Positions 27,567-38,510 are shown, numbered from the stretch's first letter. The stretch is 64,000 nucleotides of DNA from Streptomyces sp. B21-083 (GCF_036898825.1 NZ_JARUND010000001.1:4278001-4342000); one strand, 5' to 3'. A program made the numbers and translations. The notes: generated by a model not told the origin, from the sequence alone.

Positions 27567-27977
27567 CTAGGCGCAGGCCCCGCACAGCCCTCGGTAGGTG
27601 ACTTCCACCTGGGACACCGTGAAGCCGAAGCGCTCCTCCGCGGGGAGGTCCGCGAGTGGGTTGCCGGTGGGGTGGACGTCCCTGATCGTGCCGCAGTTGG
27701 AGCAGATCAGGTGGTGGTGCGGGTGGTGCGCGTTCGGGTCGTAGCGCTTGGCGCGGCCGTCCGTGGCGACCTCTATGACCTCCCCGAGGGAGACCAGCTC
27801 GCCCAGGGTGTTGTAGACGGTCGCCCGGGAGATCTCCGGCAGCCGCTGGGCCGCGCGGGCGTGCACTTCGTCGGCCGTGTAATGGACGTGTTCGCCGTCG
27901 AGGACCTCCGCAACGACACGCCGCTGGGAAGTCATCCGCCAGCCGCGTCCACGCAGTCGCTCCAGCAGGTCGCTCAT
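27567..27977 (-). CDS. Fur-family peroxide-sensing repressor (FurA/CatR type)
   Basis: 136 residues. The winged helix (GWRMTSQRRVVAEVLDG ... ISRATVYNTLGELVSLGEV) and the metal-binding region HPHHHLICSNCGTIRD followed by a second CxxC (GLCGACA) are present, giving the structural zinc Cys4 set. Adjacency to katG marks it as the FurA/CatR peroxide regulator rather than an iron Fur. ATG 27977 is preferred, with AGGTG six bases upstream; GTG 27986 is also in frame. Here fur and katG are divergent, while in relatives such as S. reticuli they are collinear, as I recall. Confidence 0.9.
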   Translation of the reverse strand: MSDLLERLRGRGWRMTSQRRVVAEVLDGEHVHYTADEVHARAAQRLPEISRATVYNTLGELVSLGEVIEVATDGRAKRYDPNAHHPHHHLICSNCGTIRDVHPTGNPLADLPAEERFGFTVSQVEVTYRGLCGACA

Positions 27978-28064
27978 GTTGTTCACCTATTCAGGTTCGG
28001 TGGAATACACGGATTTTACCAGTGGACGTCCGGGTTCCGATAGGATATGGATTTGTCACACTTC

Positions 28065-28092
28065 TTGACTTGGACCTTGTCCATTGTAGGAT
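28065..28092 (+). promoter_or_regulatory. katG promoter with palindrome in the spacer
   Basis: TTGACT (28065-28070) and TAGGAT (28087-28092) are separated by 16 bases, a near-consensus housekeeping promoter. The spacer holds the palindrome TGGAC-CTT-GTCCA (28071-28083), well placed to be the Fur-family operator. It leaves an untranslated leader of about 200 bases before katG; I see no clear structure in that leader. Confidence 0.65.
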
Positions 28093-28262
28093 CGCTTACG
28101 GCGATGGCCAAGGGATCCGAGGGACAGGAAGAGACTCCAGTACGGCATACGCAGGAGACAGTGAGACGTGACGGCGTGTGTGACCTCCTCCACGTGCCCG
28201 ACCGTCCCCCCACCCCACCCCCCAGTTCCTGAGCACGAAGATCGTGAGCACGCAGTTCGTGA

Positions 28263-30527
<2,265 letters not shown>

Positions 30528-30567
30528 TCCACCGCTCAGCCGAGTGACCGAGTAACCGAGTGACAGC

Positions 30568-30604
30568 GTCCAGGCCGGCCCGTACGGGTCGGCCTGGACG
30601 TTTT
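30568..30604 (+). terminator. Rho-independent-like terminator of katG
   Basis: A 15-bp stem (30568-30582 with 30586-30600) with one G-T pair, followed by TTTT at 30601-30604. Confidence 0.85.
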
Positions 30605-30640
30605 CGTGGACACGGACACGCCCTCACCGATACTCGTCCC

Positions 30641-31342
30641 ATGGCACCTTCTTCTTCCGCGCGGCCGGAACCGGATCTCCACGACCTGCTCAGGACGCTG
30701 CGGGTGTGGTCGCCTGAGGTCACCACGCTGCCGGCCTTCGACCCGGAGTCCGCCCCCGCCGACCCGCTCCCCCTCTTCACCACCTGGTTCGCGGAAGCGG
30801 TCGCCGCCGGGCAGCCCGAGCCGCACACCATGTCCCTGGCCACGTCGGACGCGGACGGTTTGCCGGACGTACGCACCGTGATGCTGCACGGCGCGGACGC
30901 CGACGGCTGGACCTTCGCCTCGCACTCCGGAAGCAGCAAGGGACGCCAACTCGCGGCACACCCCTACGCGGCACTCCACTTCTACTGGCCCGCCCTCGGC
31001 CGCCAGATCCGGCTGCGGGGCCCTGTCGAGTCCGCCCCCTCGCCCGAGGCACAGGCCGACCTGCACGCCCGCTCGACGGGAGCACTGGCCGCCGCGCTGA
31101 CCGGCCGCCAGAGCGAAGTACTGGGCTCGCTGGCCGAGTTGGAGCGCACTTCCCAGGAGGCCTGGGAGCGGGCGCAGCGCGAACCGACCGCCCCCGCCCC
31201 GACCTGGACCCTGTACCGACTGCGCCCCGACGAGGCCGAGTTCTTCCAGGGAGACGCCCAGCGCCGCCACGTACGCCTCAAGTACCGCCGTACGGAAGCG
31301 GGTTCGCCTGCGAGCTGGCTCAGGGAGCTGCTCTGGCCGTAG
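30641..31342 (+). CDS. Pyridoxamine-phosphate-oxidase-like flavoprotein
   Basis: 233 residues of the PNPOx split-barrel family. AMSLATSDADGLPDVRTVMLHG-type core, GWTFASHSGSSKGRQLAAHPYAALHFYW and the C-terminal EFFQGDAQRRHVRLKYRR follow the PdxH plan. Key positions differ from canonical PdxH (EFFQGD for EFWQG, RRHVRL for RLHDR), so it may be a PdxH paralogue oxidising another pyridoxine vitamer or binding FMN for another purpose. ATG 30641; its 3' end overlaps the convergent GNAT gene by 23 bases. Confidence 0.85.
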   Translation: MAPSSSARPEPDLHDLLRTLRVWSPEVTTLPAFDPESAPADPLPLFTTWFAEAVAAGQPEPHTMSLATSDADGLPDVRTVMLHGADADGWTFASHSGSSKGRQLAAHPYAALHFYWPALGRQIRLRGPVESAPSPEAQADLHARSTGALAAALTGRQSEVLGSLAELERTSQEAWERAQREPTAPAPTWTLYRLRPDEAEFFQGDAQRRHVRLKYRRTEAGSPASWLRELLWP

Positions 31343-31949
31343 GCGGAGCCGGCTCGGGGTCCTGGGCGATCCGCCCGTGCAGGTGGATGTCCCGGAACGT
31401 GTCCTGGCGCCGTTCCTCGAACATCGCACCTCGCAGGGTTCCCTCGTACCGGAATCCGCAGCGTTCGGCGACGCGGCAGGAGGCGTCGTGGCCGATGGCG
31501 TGACCGAGTTCGAGGCGGTTGAGGCCGAGGCTGTCGAAGGCCCAGCGCGCGCCGAGAGCCAGAGCGCGGGTGGCCACGCGCTTGCCGCGGGCCTCGGGGA
31601 GGACCCAGTAGCCGACGCGGGCGACCCGTATGAAGGGGTCGATGTCGTTGACGCCGAGGTGGCCGAGTATCGCGCCGGTGACGACGTCCGTGACGCAGAA
31701 GGACACCCGGGTGCCGTCCGGCGCGGTCCCGGAGCGGGTGCCGAGGGAGTCCCGGGCGCTGTCGAGGTCGGTGACCGGCTTCATCGGGGTGTTCCACCGC
31801 TGGAAGTCCGGGTCGGTCAGCCCGCGCAGCCACGCGTCGACGTCGGTGTCCTGGTCCGCGCGCCACTGCCGCAGCCGGAGTCCCTGGCCGAGCAGTTCGG
31901 GAAACTCGGGCACGGGGTGGGCGTGGGACCGCTCATGAATGTGGGCCAT
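31320..31949 (-). CDS. GNAT N-acetyltransferase, RimJ/RimL type
   Basis: 209 residues. The fold runs from LRLRQWRADQDTDVDAWLRG to the acetyl-CoA-binding segment YWVLPEARGKRVATRALALGARWAFDSLGLNRLEL and the C-terminal GHAIGHDASCRVAERCGFRYEGTLRGA. This is the RimJ/L-like branch that acetylates ribosomal protein N-termini or small amines. Its ATG overlaps the stop of the DUF35 gene (TGATG), so it is translated with that gene, which is unusual for a GNAT. The link to catabolism is positional only. Confidence 0.88.
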   Translation of the reverse strand: MAHIHERSHAHPVPEFPELLGQGLRLRQWRADQDTDVDAWLRGLTDPDFQRWNTPMKPVTDLDSARDSLGTRSGTAPDGTRVSFCVTDVVTGAILGHLGVNDIDPFIRVARVGYWVLPEARGKRVATRALALGARWAFDSLGLNRLELGHAIGHDASCRVAERCGFRYEGTLRGAMFEERRQDTFRDIHLHGRIAQDPEPAPPTARAAP

Positions 31950-32404
31950 CACCCCATTGAAGCCCGTATGGCTGTACGACTCCCACCCCTCGGCCGGAAT
32001 ACCGGCACACCCTCCCGAAAAGCCACCTCCAGCCCCATCCCGACCCGCAACGCCTCCAGGACGCCCGGCGCCTCCCCCACCACCTCCGTCATCATCCGCG
32101 GCCCCTCGTCGAGGTCGACGACGGCGGCCACGTACGGCGTGCGCTCCCCGAAGGGCGGCAGGTCGTTCCGGTACACGACGGACCAGGTGTAGAGCGTGGC
32201 CAGCCCGCTCGCGGTCTCCCACGCCACGTCCTCGCTCCAGCAGTGCGGGCAGAACTCCCGCGGATAGTGATGAGCACGCCCACATCCCCCACAACGCCGC
32301 ACCAGCAGCCGCCCCTCGGCCGCGGCGTCCCAGTAGGGCCGCGTGAAGGCGTCCACCTCGGGTATGTCGAACCGGCCCCGGTCCGTGCCTGTGTCCGCAT
32401 CCAT
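31949..32404 (-). CDS. DUF35 OB-fold protein with zinc ribbon (second copy)
   Basis: 151 residues. The zinc ribbon CGGCGRAHHYPREFCPHC is at about residues 38-55, followed by the OB-fold (LATLYTWSVVYRNDLPPF ... PRMMTEVVG). It differs from the DUF35 protein at 1865 in length and sequence, so each may serve its own thiolase-like partner. This one has no thiolase beside it and could pair with the Cys-less protein at 25595. ATG 32404 (GGGGG nine bases upstream) is chosen over GTG 32410. A perfect CTGAC-N5-GTCAG site lies 30 bases upstream. Confidence 0.85.
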   Translation of the reverse strand: MDADTGTDRGRFDIPEVDAFTRPYWDAAAEGRLLVRRCGGCGRAHHYPREFCPHCWSEDVAWETASGLATLYTWSVVYRNDLPPFGERTPYVAAVVDLDEGPRMMTEVVGEAPGVLEALRVGMGLEVAFREGVPVFRPRGGSRTAIRASMG

Positions 32405-32433
32405 GTCCACGGCCCCCTGCCGACCACCCGGAT

Positions 32434-32448
32434 CTGACGGTGCGTCAG
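32434..32448. promoter_or_regulatory. CTGAC-N5-GTCAG operator
   Basis: A perfect palindrome with spacer GGTGC, between the divergent DUF35 gene (start 32404) and the FAD monooxygenase (start 32606). Confidence 0.75.
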
Positions 32449-32605
32449 TCCGTCACGTCAGCTCAGTATGCCCTCACCGCACCCTCGCAACCAGGCCCTC
32501 TGCCCCACCGGCCCCGCCCATATCCCCCACAGCCGTGATCAATCCGCAACCAATTCCGGTCTTGACCGAGACCTAACAAGTGAGCATGTGAATACGCTCA
32601 GGCAC

Positions 32606-33781
32606 ATGGCCGACTCACCGACACCGCCACCGTCCCCCGCCGCCCCCGTGTACGTCATCGGCGGTGGACCAGGCGGTCTCGCCGTCGCCTACGCGCTGCG
32701 GGCCCAGGGTGTTCGGGCCGTCGTGCTGGAGCGGGGTGATCAGGTCGGGTCGTCCTGGCGGCGCCACTACGACCGACTGCACCTGCACACCACCCGGCGG
32801 CTGTCCTCGCTGCCGGGACTGGCGATGCCGCGTTCCTTCGGGCGGTGGGTGGCCCGGGACGACGTGGTCCGGTACCTGGAGAAGTACGCCGAGTTCCACA
32901 AGCTGGAGGTCGTCACCGGCGTCGAGGTGTCCCGGGTCGAGCGGACCGCCGACGGCACCGGCTGGCTGCTGCACGCCACCGGCGGGCGCGAGCTGACCGG
33001 CAGCGCGGTCGTCGTCGCCACGGGGACCAACCACACCCCCCGGATCCCCGAGTGGCCCGGGCGCGACACCTACGGCGGCGAGCTGCTGCACGCCGCCCAG
33101 TACCGCAACCCGGCCCCCTACGCCGGCCGCGACGTCCTCGTCGTCGGGATCGGCAACACCGGTGCCGAGATCGCCGTCGACCTGATGGAGGGCGGCGCTT
33201 CACGCGTACGGCTGTCCGTCCGGACCGCCCCGCACATCGTGCGGCGGTCCACGGCCGGCTGGGCGGCCCAGTTCACCGGCATCGTCGTACGACGGCTGCC
33301 GGTGCGCCTCGTCGACCGGCTCGCCGGACCGATGGCCAAGCTCAGCGTGCCCGACCTGTCCGGCCACGGGCTGCCCCGCCCCGACACCGGCCTGTACTCA
33401 CGGGTGACCGAAGGCTCCATCCCCGTCCAGGACGTCGGCCTCATCGACGCCGTACGGAAGGGGCGCGTCGAGATCGTGGCCGCCGTCGAGAGGTTCGAGG
33501 ACGGGAAGATCGTCCTCGCCGACGGTGAGCACATCGAGCCGGACGCCGTCATCGCCGCCACCGGATATTTCCGGGGCCTGGAGTCCCTCGTCGGCCACCT
33601 CAACGTGCTCGACGCCCGCGGCAAGCCCGTCGTCCACGGCCCCCGCACCCCGAAGAACGCGCCGGGCCTCTTTTTCAGCGGCTACACCAACCCCATCAGC
33701 GGAATGTTCCGGGAAATGGCCATCGACGCCGTGCGCATCGCCAAGGCGATCGCGCGGCAGCAGTCCGTCGCGGCGAAGTAG
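32606..33781 (+). CDS. Flavin-containing monooxygenase (FAD/NADPH, class B type)
   Basis: 391 residues. FAD-binding GxGxxG in VYVIGGGPGGLAVAYAL and NADPH-binding GxGxxG in VLVVGIGNTGAEIAVDL are both present, with ATGYF near the C-terminus. HYDRLHLHTTRRLSSLPGLAMP is typical of the FMO/YUCCA-like group. A Baeyer-Villiger fingerprint is not evident, so hydroxylation or S/N-oxidation is more likely than ring lactonisation. ATG 32606 is chosen, with an alternative GTG at 32588. A regulon palindrome lies upstream and the DUF35 gene is divergent. Confidence 0.87.
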   Translation: MADSPTPPPSPAAPVYVIGGGPGGLAVAYALRAQGVRAVVLERGDQVGSSWRRHYDRLHLHTTRRLSSLPGLAMPRSFGRWVARDDVVRYLEKYAEFHKLEVVTGVEVSRVERTADGTGWLLHATGGRELTGSAVVVATGTNHTPRIPEWPGRDTYGGELLHAAQYRNPAPYAGRDVLVVGIGNTGAEIAVDLMEGGASRVRLSVRTAPHIVRRSTAGWAAQFTGIVVRRLPVRLVDRLAGPMAKLSVPDLSGHGLPRPDTGLYSRVTEGSIPVQDVGLIDAVRKGRVEIVAAVERFEDGKIVLADGEHIEPDAVIAATGYFRGLESLVGHLNVLDARGKPVVHGPRTPKNAPGLFFSGYTNPISGMFREMAIDAVRIAKAIARQQSVAAK

Positions 33782-33857
33782 GCCCCCCACTCCCCATACG
33801 CCCCTTGGAAGGTGCCGCCCGGACCGTCAGCCCAAGAAGTTCCTCGCACGCCGGTTC

Positions 33858-33896
33858 CTGACGGAGTGTCAGTTCAGTAACCTGACACTGCGTCAG
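33858..33896. promoter_or_regulatory. Paired CTGAC-N5-GTCAG operators
   Basis: Perfect palindromes at 33858-33872 (spacer GGAGT) and 33882-33896 (spacer ACTGC), 24 bp apart, ending 33 bases before the acyl-CoA ligase start. Confidence 0.8.
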
Positions 33897-33929
33897 TTAA
33901 TTGGCTGTCACACAGGAGCGGGCGGACCG

Positions 33930-36194
33930 ATGCTTGGATCAACCCACGGCACCTTCACCACCGACTCCCGCCGGGCCCGGGTCATCGCCTGCGGCGAGCA
34001 GCCCTCGCCTGTCGTGCACGGCAGGCCCGCGGATGTCGACGATCTCGACGTCAGCGGCCGGCCCCTGTACGCCGGCGTACCTGATCTCGACCGGTTCTTC
34101 CGGCCCGAGTCCCTGGCGGTGATCGGCGCCTCGGACACCGAGGGGCGGCCGAACACCGGTATCACCCGGCAGTTGCTGGCGTGGGCCGAGCGCGTCGGAG
34201 CCCGGCTGCACCCGGTGCATCCGACCCGCGAGGCCGTCTTCGGCATACCCTGCTTCCCTTCCGTCGCCGACCTGCCCGAGCAGATCGATCTCGCCGTGCT
34301 CCTGGTCGCCGACCCCCTTCCCGTGGTCGAGCAGCTCGCCGAGGCCAAGGTGCGGTTCGCCGTCGCCTTCGCCTCCGGGTTCGCGGAGACGGGCGAGGCG
34401 GGCGCCGAGGCACAGGCCCGGCTGGCCGACGCCGTCCGCCGCTCCGGCCTGCGGCTGCTCGGCCCGAACACCAACCTCAACGCGTTCGAGAACTTCCGCG
34501 AGGACCTCGACGGCCCCGCGATCGCCCTGATCACCCAGTCCGGCCACCAGGGCCGCCCCGTCTTCGCCCTCCAGGAACTCGGCATCCGCCTCTCCCACTG
34601 GGCCCCCACCGGCAACGAGGCCGATCTGGAGACCGCCGACTTCATCTCCTACTTCTCGGAGCGCCCCGAGGTGGGCGCCATCGCCTGCTACGTCGAGGGC
34701 CTGAAGGACGGCCGCGCCTTCCTCCTCGCCGCCGACCGGGCCGCCCGGCGCGGAGTCCCCGTGGTCGCGGTCAAGGTGGGCCGCACCGAGACCGGCGCCC
34801 GCACCGCCGCCTCCCACACCGGCAAACTGACCGGCGCCGACAGGGTGGTGGACGCGGCGATGCGGCAGTACGGAGTGATCCGCGTCGACGGACTCGACCA
34901 ACTCCAGGACACCTCAGCCCTGTTGGCCCGGGCCCGCCGGCCGCTCGCCGACGGGGTCGCCGTCTATTCGATCTCGGGCGGCACGGGGGCGCACTTCGCG
35001 GACCTGGCGACCGAGGCCGGACTGAACCTGCCGCAGCTGTCCGCCGGCAAGCAGGCCGAGCTGCACGAGTGGATACCGGACTACCTGAACGTGGCCAACC
35101 CGGTCGACAGCGGCGGGCATCCGGTCGGCGACTGGCGCGGCCGGAAGATCATCGACGCGATCCTCGCCGACCCGGCGGTGGGCGTCCTGGTCTGTCCGAT
35201 CACCGGCCCCTTCCCCCCGATGAGCGACAAGCTCGCGCGGGATCTCGTGGACGCGGCCGAGCAGACGGACAAGCTGGTGTGCGTGATCTGGGGATCGCCG
35301 GTCGGCACGGAGTCGGCGTACCGGGAGACGCTGCTCGGCTCCTCCCGGGTGGCCACCTTCCGTACCTTCGCGAACTGTGTGACCGCCGTGCGCGCCCACC
35401 TCGACCACGCCCGGTTCACCGCCTCCTACCGCTCCCCCTTCGACGAGGCACCACGCACCCCGTCGCCCAGTTTCCGCAAGGCGCGGGCGCTGATGCGGCC
35501 GGGCGAGGCGCTGAGCGAGCACGCGGCCAAGCTGCTGCTGCGGGCGTACGGAATCCGGGTGCCGCGCGAGCAGTTGGTGACCAGCGCCGCGGCGGCCGTC
35601 CGGGCGGCGGGGCTGGTGGGCTACCCGGTGGTGATGAAGGCGTCGGGCGGCCAGATCGCGCACAAGACGGAACTCGGGCTGGTGAAGATCGGGCTGACCT
35701 CGGCCAGCCAGGTCCGCGACGCCTACCGCGAGCTGACCGACATCGCCCGCTACGAGGGCGTGGACCTGGACGGCGTACTCGTGTGCCAGATGGTCGAGCG
35801 GGGCGTCGAGATGGTCGTCGGTGTCACGCACGACGACCTGTTCGGCCCGACGGTGACCGTGGGGCTCGGCGGCGTGCTCGTGGAGGTGCTCCAGGACACC
35901 GCCGTACGCGTGCCGCCCTTCGGTGAGGTGCAGGCGCGGGACATGCTGACCGAGCTGCGCGGGCGGGCCCTGCTGGACGGGGTCCGGGGGCGCCCCCCGG
36001 CCGACCTGGACGCGCTCGTCGAGGTCGTCATGCGGGTGCAGCGGATGGCGCTGGAACTCGGGGACGAGCTGGCGGAGCTGGACATCAACCCGCTGATGGT
36101 GCTGCCCAGGGGGCAGGGGGCGGTGGCGCTGGACGCGCTGGCGGTGTGCGGGCCGGGTCCGGAGGACCAGGACGTGAACCAGCAGCCGCTCTAG
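33930..36194 (+). CDS. NDP-forming acyl-CoA synthetase
   Basis: 754 residues, fused alpha-beta type. It starts with a CoA-binding Rossmann domain (ESLAVIGASDTEGRPNTGI) and a succinyl-CoA-ligase-like domain (ALITQSGHQGRP). The SHTGKLTGADRV segment carries the candidate phospho-His. A C-terminal ATP-grasp domain (GYPVVMKASGGQIAHKTELGLVKIGL ... ELDINPLMVLP) completes it. It forms an acyl-CoA with release of ADP and phosphate. A non-conserved ~50-residue N-terminal extension precedes the CoA domain. Two perfect palindromes lie just upstream, and the next gene, an enoyl-CoA hydratase, starts 28 bases after the stop. Confidence 0.9.
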   Translation: MLGSTHGTFTTDSRRARVIACGEQPSPVVHGRPADVDDLDVSGRPLYAGVPDLDRFFRPESLAVIGASDTEGRPNTGITRQLLAWAERVGARLHPVHPTREAVFGIPCFPSVADLPEQIDLAVLLVADPLPVVEQLAEAKVRFAVAFASGFAETGEAGAEAQARLADAVRRSGLRLLGPNTNLNAFENFREDLDGPAIALITQSGHQGRPVFALQELGIRLSHWAPTGNEADLETADFISYFSERPEVGAIACYVEGLKDGRAFLLAADRAARRGVPVVAVKVGRTETGARTAASHTGKLTGADRVVDAAMRQYGVIRVDGLDQLQDTSALLARARRPLADGVAVYSISGGTGAHFADLATEAGLNLPQLSAGKQAELHEWIPDYLNVANPVDSGGHPVGDWRGRKIIDAILADPAVGVLVCPITGPFPPMSDKLARDLVDAAEQTDKLVCVIWGSPVGTESAYRETLLGSSRVATFRTFANCVTAVRAHLDHARFTASYRSPFDEAPRTPSPSFRKARALMRPGEALSEHAAKLLLRAYGIRVPREQLVTSAAAAVRAAGLVGYPVVMKASGGQIAHKTELGLVKIGLTSASQVRDAYRELTDIARYEGVDLDGVLVCQMVERGVEMVVGVTHDDLFGPTVTVGLGGVLVEVLQDTAVRVPPFGEVQARDMLTELRGRALLDGVRGRPPADLDALVEVVMRVQRMALELGDELAELDINPLMVLPRGQGAVALDALAVCGPGPEDQDVNQQPL

Positions 36195-36222
36195 CCGCCA
36201 CACGAAACGGAGCAGCACTCCC

Positions 36223-37116
36223 ATGACTTCCTCCCCCGAAGAATCCAGCACGCCGGAGCTGGGCAGCCCGGCACCGAGCACGTCGGAATTTCCGGAAGGG
36301 CCGGAAAAATCCGCCGATGCGCCTGAGACATTGGTACTGCACGCCACTGACAATCAGGTCTCGTGGATCACCCTCAACCGCCCCGAATCCCTCAACGCCA
36401 TCACCCCTGACCAGCGAGAACGCCTCATCCAGCTTTTCTCGGAAGCCTCCGCCGACCCCGCCGTACGAGCCGTCGTCCTCACCGGCACGGGCCGGGGTTT
36501 CTGCACGGGCGCGGACCTGCGAGGAGGTGGCGGACAGGCCGCCGGGGAGCGGATCGCCGGTGACGTGGCCCGCGTCATCCGGCTCGGCGCCCAGCGCCTC
36601 ATCGCCGCCGTCCTCGACTGCGAGAAGCCGGTCATCGCCGCCGTGAACGGCACGGCGGCCGGCCTCGGCGCCCACCTCGCCCTCGCCTGCGACCTCGTCC
36701 TGGCCGCCGAACAGGCCCGGTTCATCGAGGTGTTCGTACGGCGCGGGCTCGTACCGGACGGCGGCGGGGCATACCTTCTTCCCCGCCTCATCGGCCCACA
36801 GCGCGCGAAGGAACTGATGTTCTTCGGCGACGCGCTGACCGCCCCGGACGCCGAGCGGCTGGGCCTGGTCAACCGGGTCGTACCGGCCGAGGACCTCCAC
36901 AAGACGGCCCGCGAGTGGGCGGAACGCCTGGCCACCGGTCCGACCCGCGCCGTCGCCCTCACCAAGCAGCTGGTCAACGCCTCCCTCGACACCGACCGCG
37001 CCACGGCCTTCGCCGCCGAGGCGACCGCCCAGGAGATCAACATGACGACGGCGGACGCGAAGGAAGGGGTCGCGAGCTTCGTGGAGCGGCGAAGCCCTCG
37101 TTACAGCGGGCGATGA
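36223..37116 (+). CDS. Enoyl-CoA hydratase/isomerase family protein
   Basis: 297 residues: a ~45-residue polar N-terminal extension rich in Ser, Pro and Glu, then the crotonase domain. VSWITLNRPESLNAITPDQRE, the oxyanion region AAVNGTAAGLGAHLALACDLVLAAE and VFVRRGLVPDGGGAYLLPRLIG carry the conserved Gly and acid (PDGG) positions. It follows the NDP-forming ligase by 28 bases and is probably the second gene of that operon, acting on the CoA ester it makes. Confidence 0.9.
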   Translation: MTSSPEESSTPELGSPAPSTSEFPEGPEKSADAPETLVLHATDNQVSWITLNRPESLNAITPDQRERLIQLFSEASADPAVRAVVLTGTGRGFCTGADLRGGGGQAAGERIAGDVARVIRLGAQRLIAAVLDCEKPVIAAVNGTAAGLGAHLALACDLVLAAEQARFIEVFVRRGLVPDGGGAYLLPRLIGPQRAKELMFFGDALTAPDAERLGLVNRVVPAEDLHKTAREWAERLATGPTRAVALTKQLVNASLDTDRATAFAAEATAQEINMTTADAKEGVASFVERRSPRYSGR

Positions 37117-37146
37117 TTGCCTTGATTGCCCTACGGGCCTTCACTT

Positions 37147-37161
37147 CTGACGTTCCGTCAG
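37147..37161. promoter_or_regulatory. CTGAC-N5-GTCAG operator
   Basis: A perfect palindrome with spacer GTTCC, 13 bases before the flavin reductase ATG. It sits close enough to cover the promoter or leader. Confidence 0.75.
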
Positions 37162-37174
37162 TTCCAATGGAGGC

Positions 37175-37795
37175 ATGTTGGGACAAGCGGGTATGGCGGC
37201 AGCTGCCGTACGTTATCTGAGGTCGGCGGGGTCACCCACAGTGGCGCCCACTGTCGCGGCCCCCGTCGAAGCGTTGCCCCGGCCGGATTTACGGGCGGTC
37301 GGCGAGGACGAGCGGGTGCCGGTCGCCCCGGCCGAGTTCCGGCGCGTCCTGGGCAACTTCGCCACCGGCGTCACGGTCATCACCGCCCCGGCCGCCGAAG
37401 GTGAGACTTCTCCCGCCGGCTTCGCCTGCCAGTCCTTCGCCGCCCTCTCCCTCGACCCGCCCCTCGTCGTCTTCATGGTCGGCCGTACGTCGAGGACATG
37501 GCCGCTCATCGCGCGCGCGGGCGTCTTCTGCGTCAACGTACTGGGCGCCGGGCAGGGCGAGTTGTGCCGGGGTTTCGCGAGAAGCGGCGCGGACAAGTTC
37601 GCGGGGGTCGAGTACGACGCGGCCCCGGCCTCCGGTTCCCCGCGCCTCGCGGGCACGTCCGCGTGGGTCGACTGCACGATCCACGCGGTCCACACGGGCG
37701 GCGACCACCTGATCGTCGTAGGACGGGTGGACGCGCTGGGGACGGGGGAGGACGAGGAGACTCCGCTGCTGTTCCATCGCGGTGGGTTCCTCTGA
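37175..37795 (+). CDS. Flavin reductase, HpaC/HsaB-like
   Basis: 206 residues. After ~55 non-conserved residues the FMN-binding split barrel begins: FRRVLGNFATGVTVITA, FACQSFAALSLDPPLVVFMVGRTSRTWPLI, GVFCVNVLGAGQGELCRGFA, and VDCTIHAVHTGGDHLIVVGRV. Such proteins supply reduced flavin to two-component monooxygenases such as HsaA. No oxygenase large subunit is visible nearby, though the acyl-CoA-dehydrogenase-fold genes in the window are of the same superfamily. It is controlled by its own regulon palindrome. Confidence 0.9.
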   Translation: MLGQAGMAAAAVRYLRSAGSPTVAPTVAAPVEALPRPDLRAVGEDERVPVAPAEFRRVLGNFATGVTVITAPAAEGETSPAGFACQSFAALSLDPPLVVFMVGRTSRTWPLIARAGVFCVNVLGAGQGELCRGFARSGADKFAGVEYDAAPASGSPRLAGTSAWVDCTIHAVHTGGDHLIVVGRVDALGTGEDEETPLLFHRGGFL

Positions 37796-37857
37796 CCCGG
37801 TCGCAGTCCTGCGGAGGCCGCTGACCGTGATGCGTGGGAACGGCGGCGGGACCCCGG

Positions 37858-38016
37858 TCAGACGGAGACCACGACCAGCGCGCCCTCCAGTCCCTTGAAG
37901 TCGTCCGTGTTTCGGGTTTAGAGCGGCAGACCGGGAAGATCCTCCGGACGGAGAACGCCCAGGTCGATGTAGACACAGGCGCCAAGGACACCCTCCGAGG
38001 GGCGGCCGTCAGCCAC
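37858..38016 (-). pseudogene. VapC-type PIN toxin remnant
   Basis: Starting at GTG 38016, overlapping the antitoxin stop, the frame reads 32 codons ending CVYIDLGVLRPEDLPGLPL and then TAA (37920-37918). The same frame continues with TRNTDDFKGLEGALVVVSV and stops at 37860-37858. Those two pieces are the N- and C-termini of a PIN-domain toxin; about 80 central codons with the catalytic acids are gone. The usual Asp before CVYID is also Gly. The toxin is therefore dead while the antitoxin frame remains intact. Confidence 0.75.
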
Positions 38017-38284
38017 GCTTGCGCTCCCACGGGTCGTCATCGGCGCGCTCCTCACCCTCGCCCAGCTCGGCCACCTCCGCACGCATCTGCGCGTGGTCGA
38101 CGCGCGGGAGCATGCGGTGTCGGGCGACCAACTGCTCGGCGCTCAGCCTGCGCCGACACGTCGCCGGGCGCAGTTCGGCGACCTCGATGCCGTTGCGGGT
38201 GATGTGGTACGTCTCACCTGCCTCGACCGCGTCCATGACGGCGGTGGAGTTGTTGAGGAAGTCGCGCTGAGTGATCGTCTTCAC
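38009..38284 (-). CDS. Phd/YefM-type antitoxin, orphaned
   Basis: 91 residues. [41 protein letters not shown] is the classic Phd/VapB dimerisation and DNA-binding N-terminus; the C-terminal toxin-neutralising tail is acidic. GTG 38284 lacks a clear ribosome site, but TACATT (38296-38291) lies six bases upstream, suggesting a leaderless message. The toxin gene that overlaps its 3' end is deleted, so any present role would be regulatory or none. Confidence 0.82.
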   Translation of the reverse strand: MKTITQRDFLNNSTAVMDAVEAGETYHITRNGIEVAELRPATCRRRLSAEQLVARHRMLPRVDHAQMRAEVAELGEGEERADDDPWERKRG

Positions 38285-38343
38285 GTTCCGAATGTAGCCC
38301 TGAGTGTCTCGTTGCGCTGCGCCCTTGCCTAGCGACGAAGTCC

Positions 38344-38510
38344 CTCAAGCCAGGGCTCCCACCACAACGACCGGCCGCCGCCTCCGTATCACCAGCGCCA
38401 TCAGCGCCGCCGCCGCGCACAGCGCCCCCGACGCGTACCAGACCACGTCGTACGAGCGGAAGACGTCCCGGGCCAGGCCGCCCAGGAAGGCGACGCTGGT
38501 GACTCGGTAG
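38344..38510 (-). pseudogene. MFS transporter C-terminal remnant, copy A
   Basis: The minus-strand reading FLGGLARDVFRSYDVVWY then ASGALCAAAALMALVIRRRRPVVVVGALA and a stop is the last helix and tail of an MFS transporter. No upstream part of the gene is present beyond ~38510. A diverged copy of the same ~97 bases lies at 41471-41578. Confidence 0.72.
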
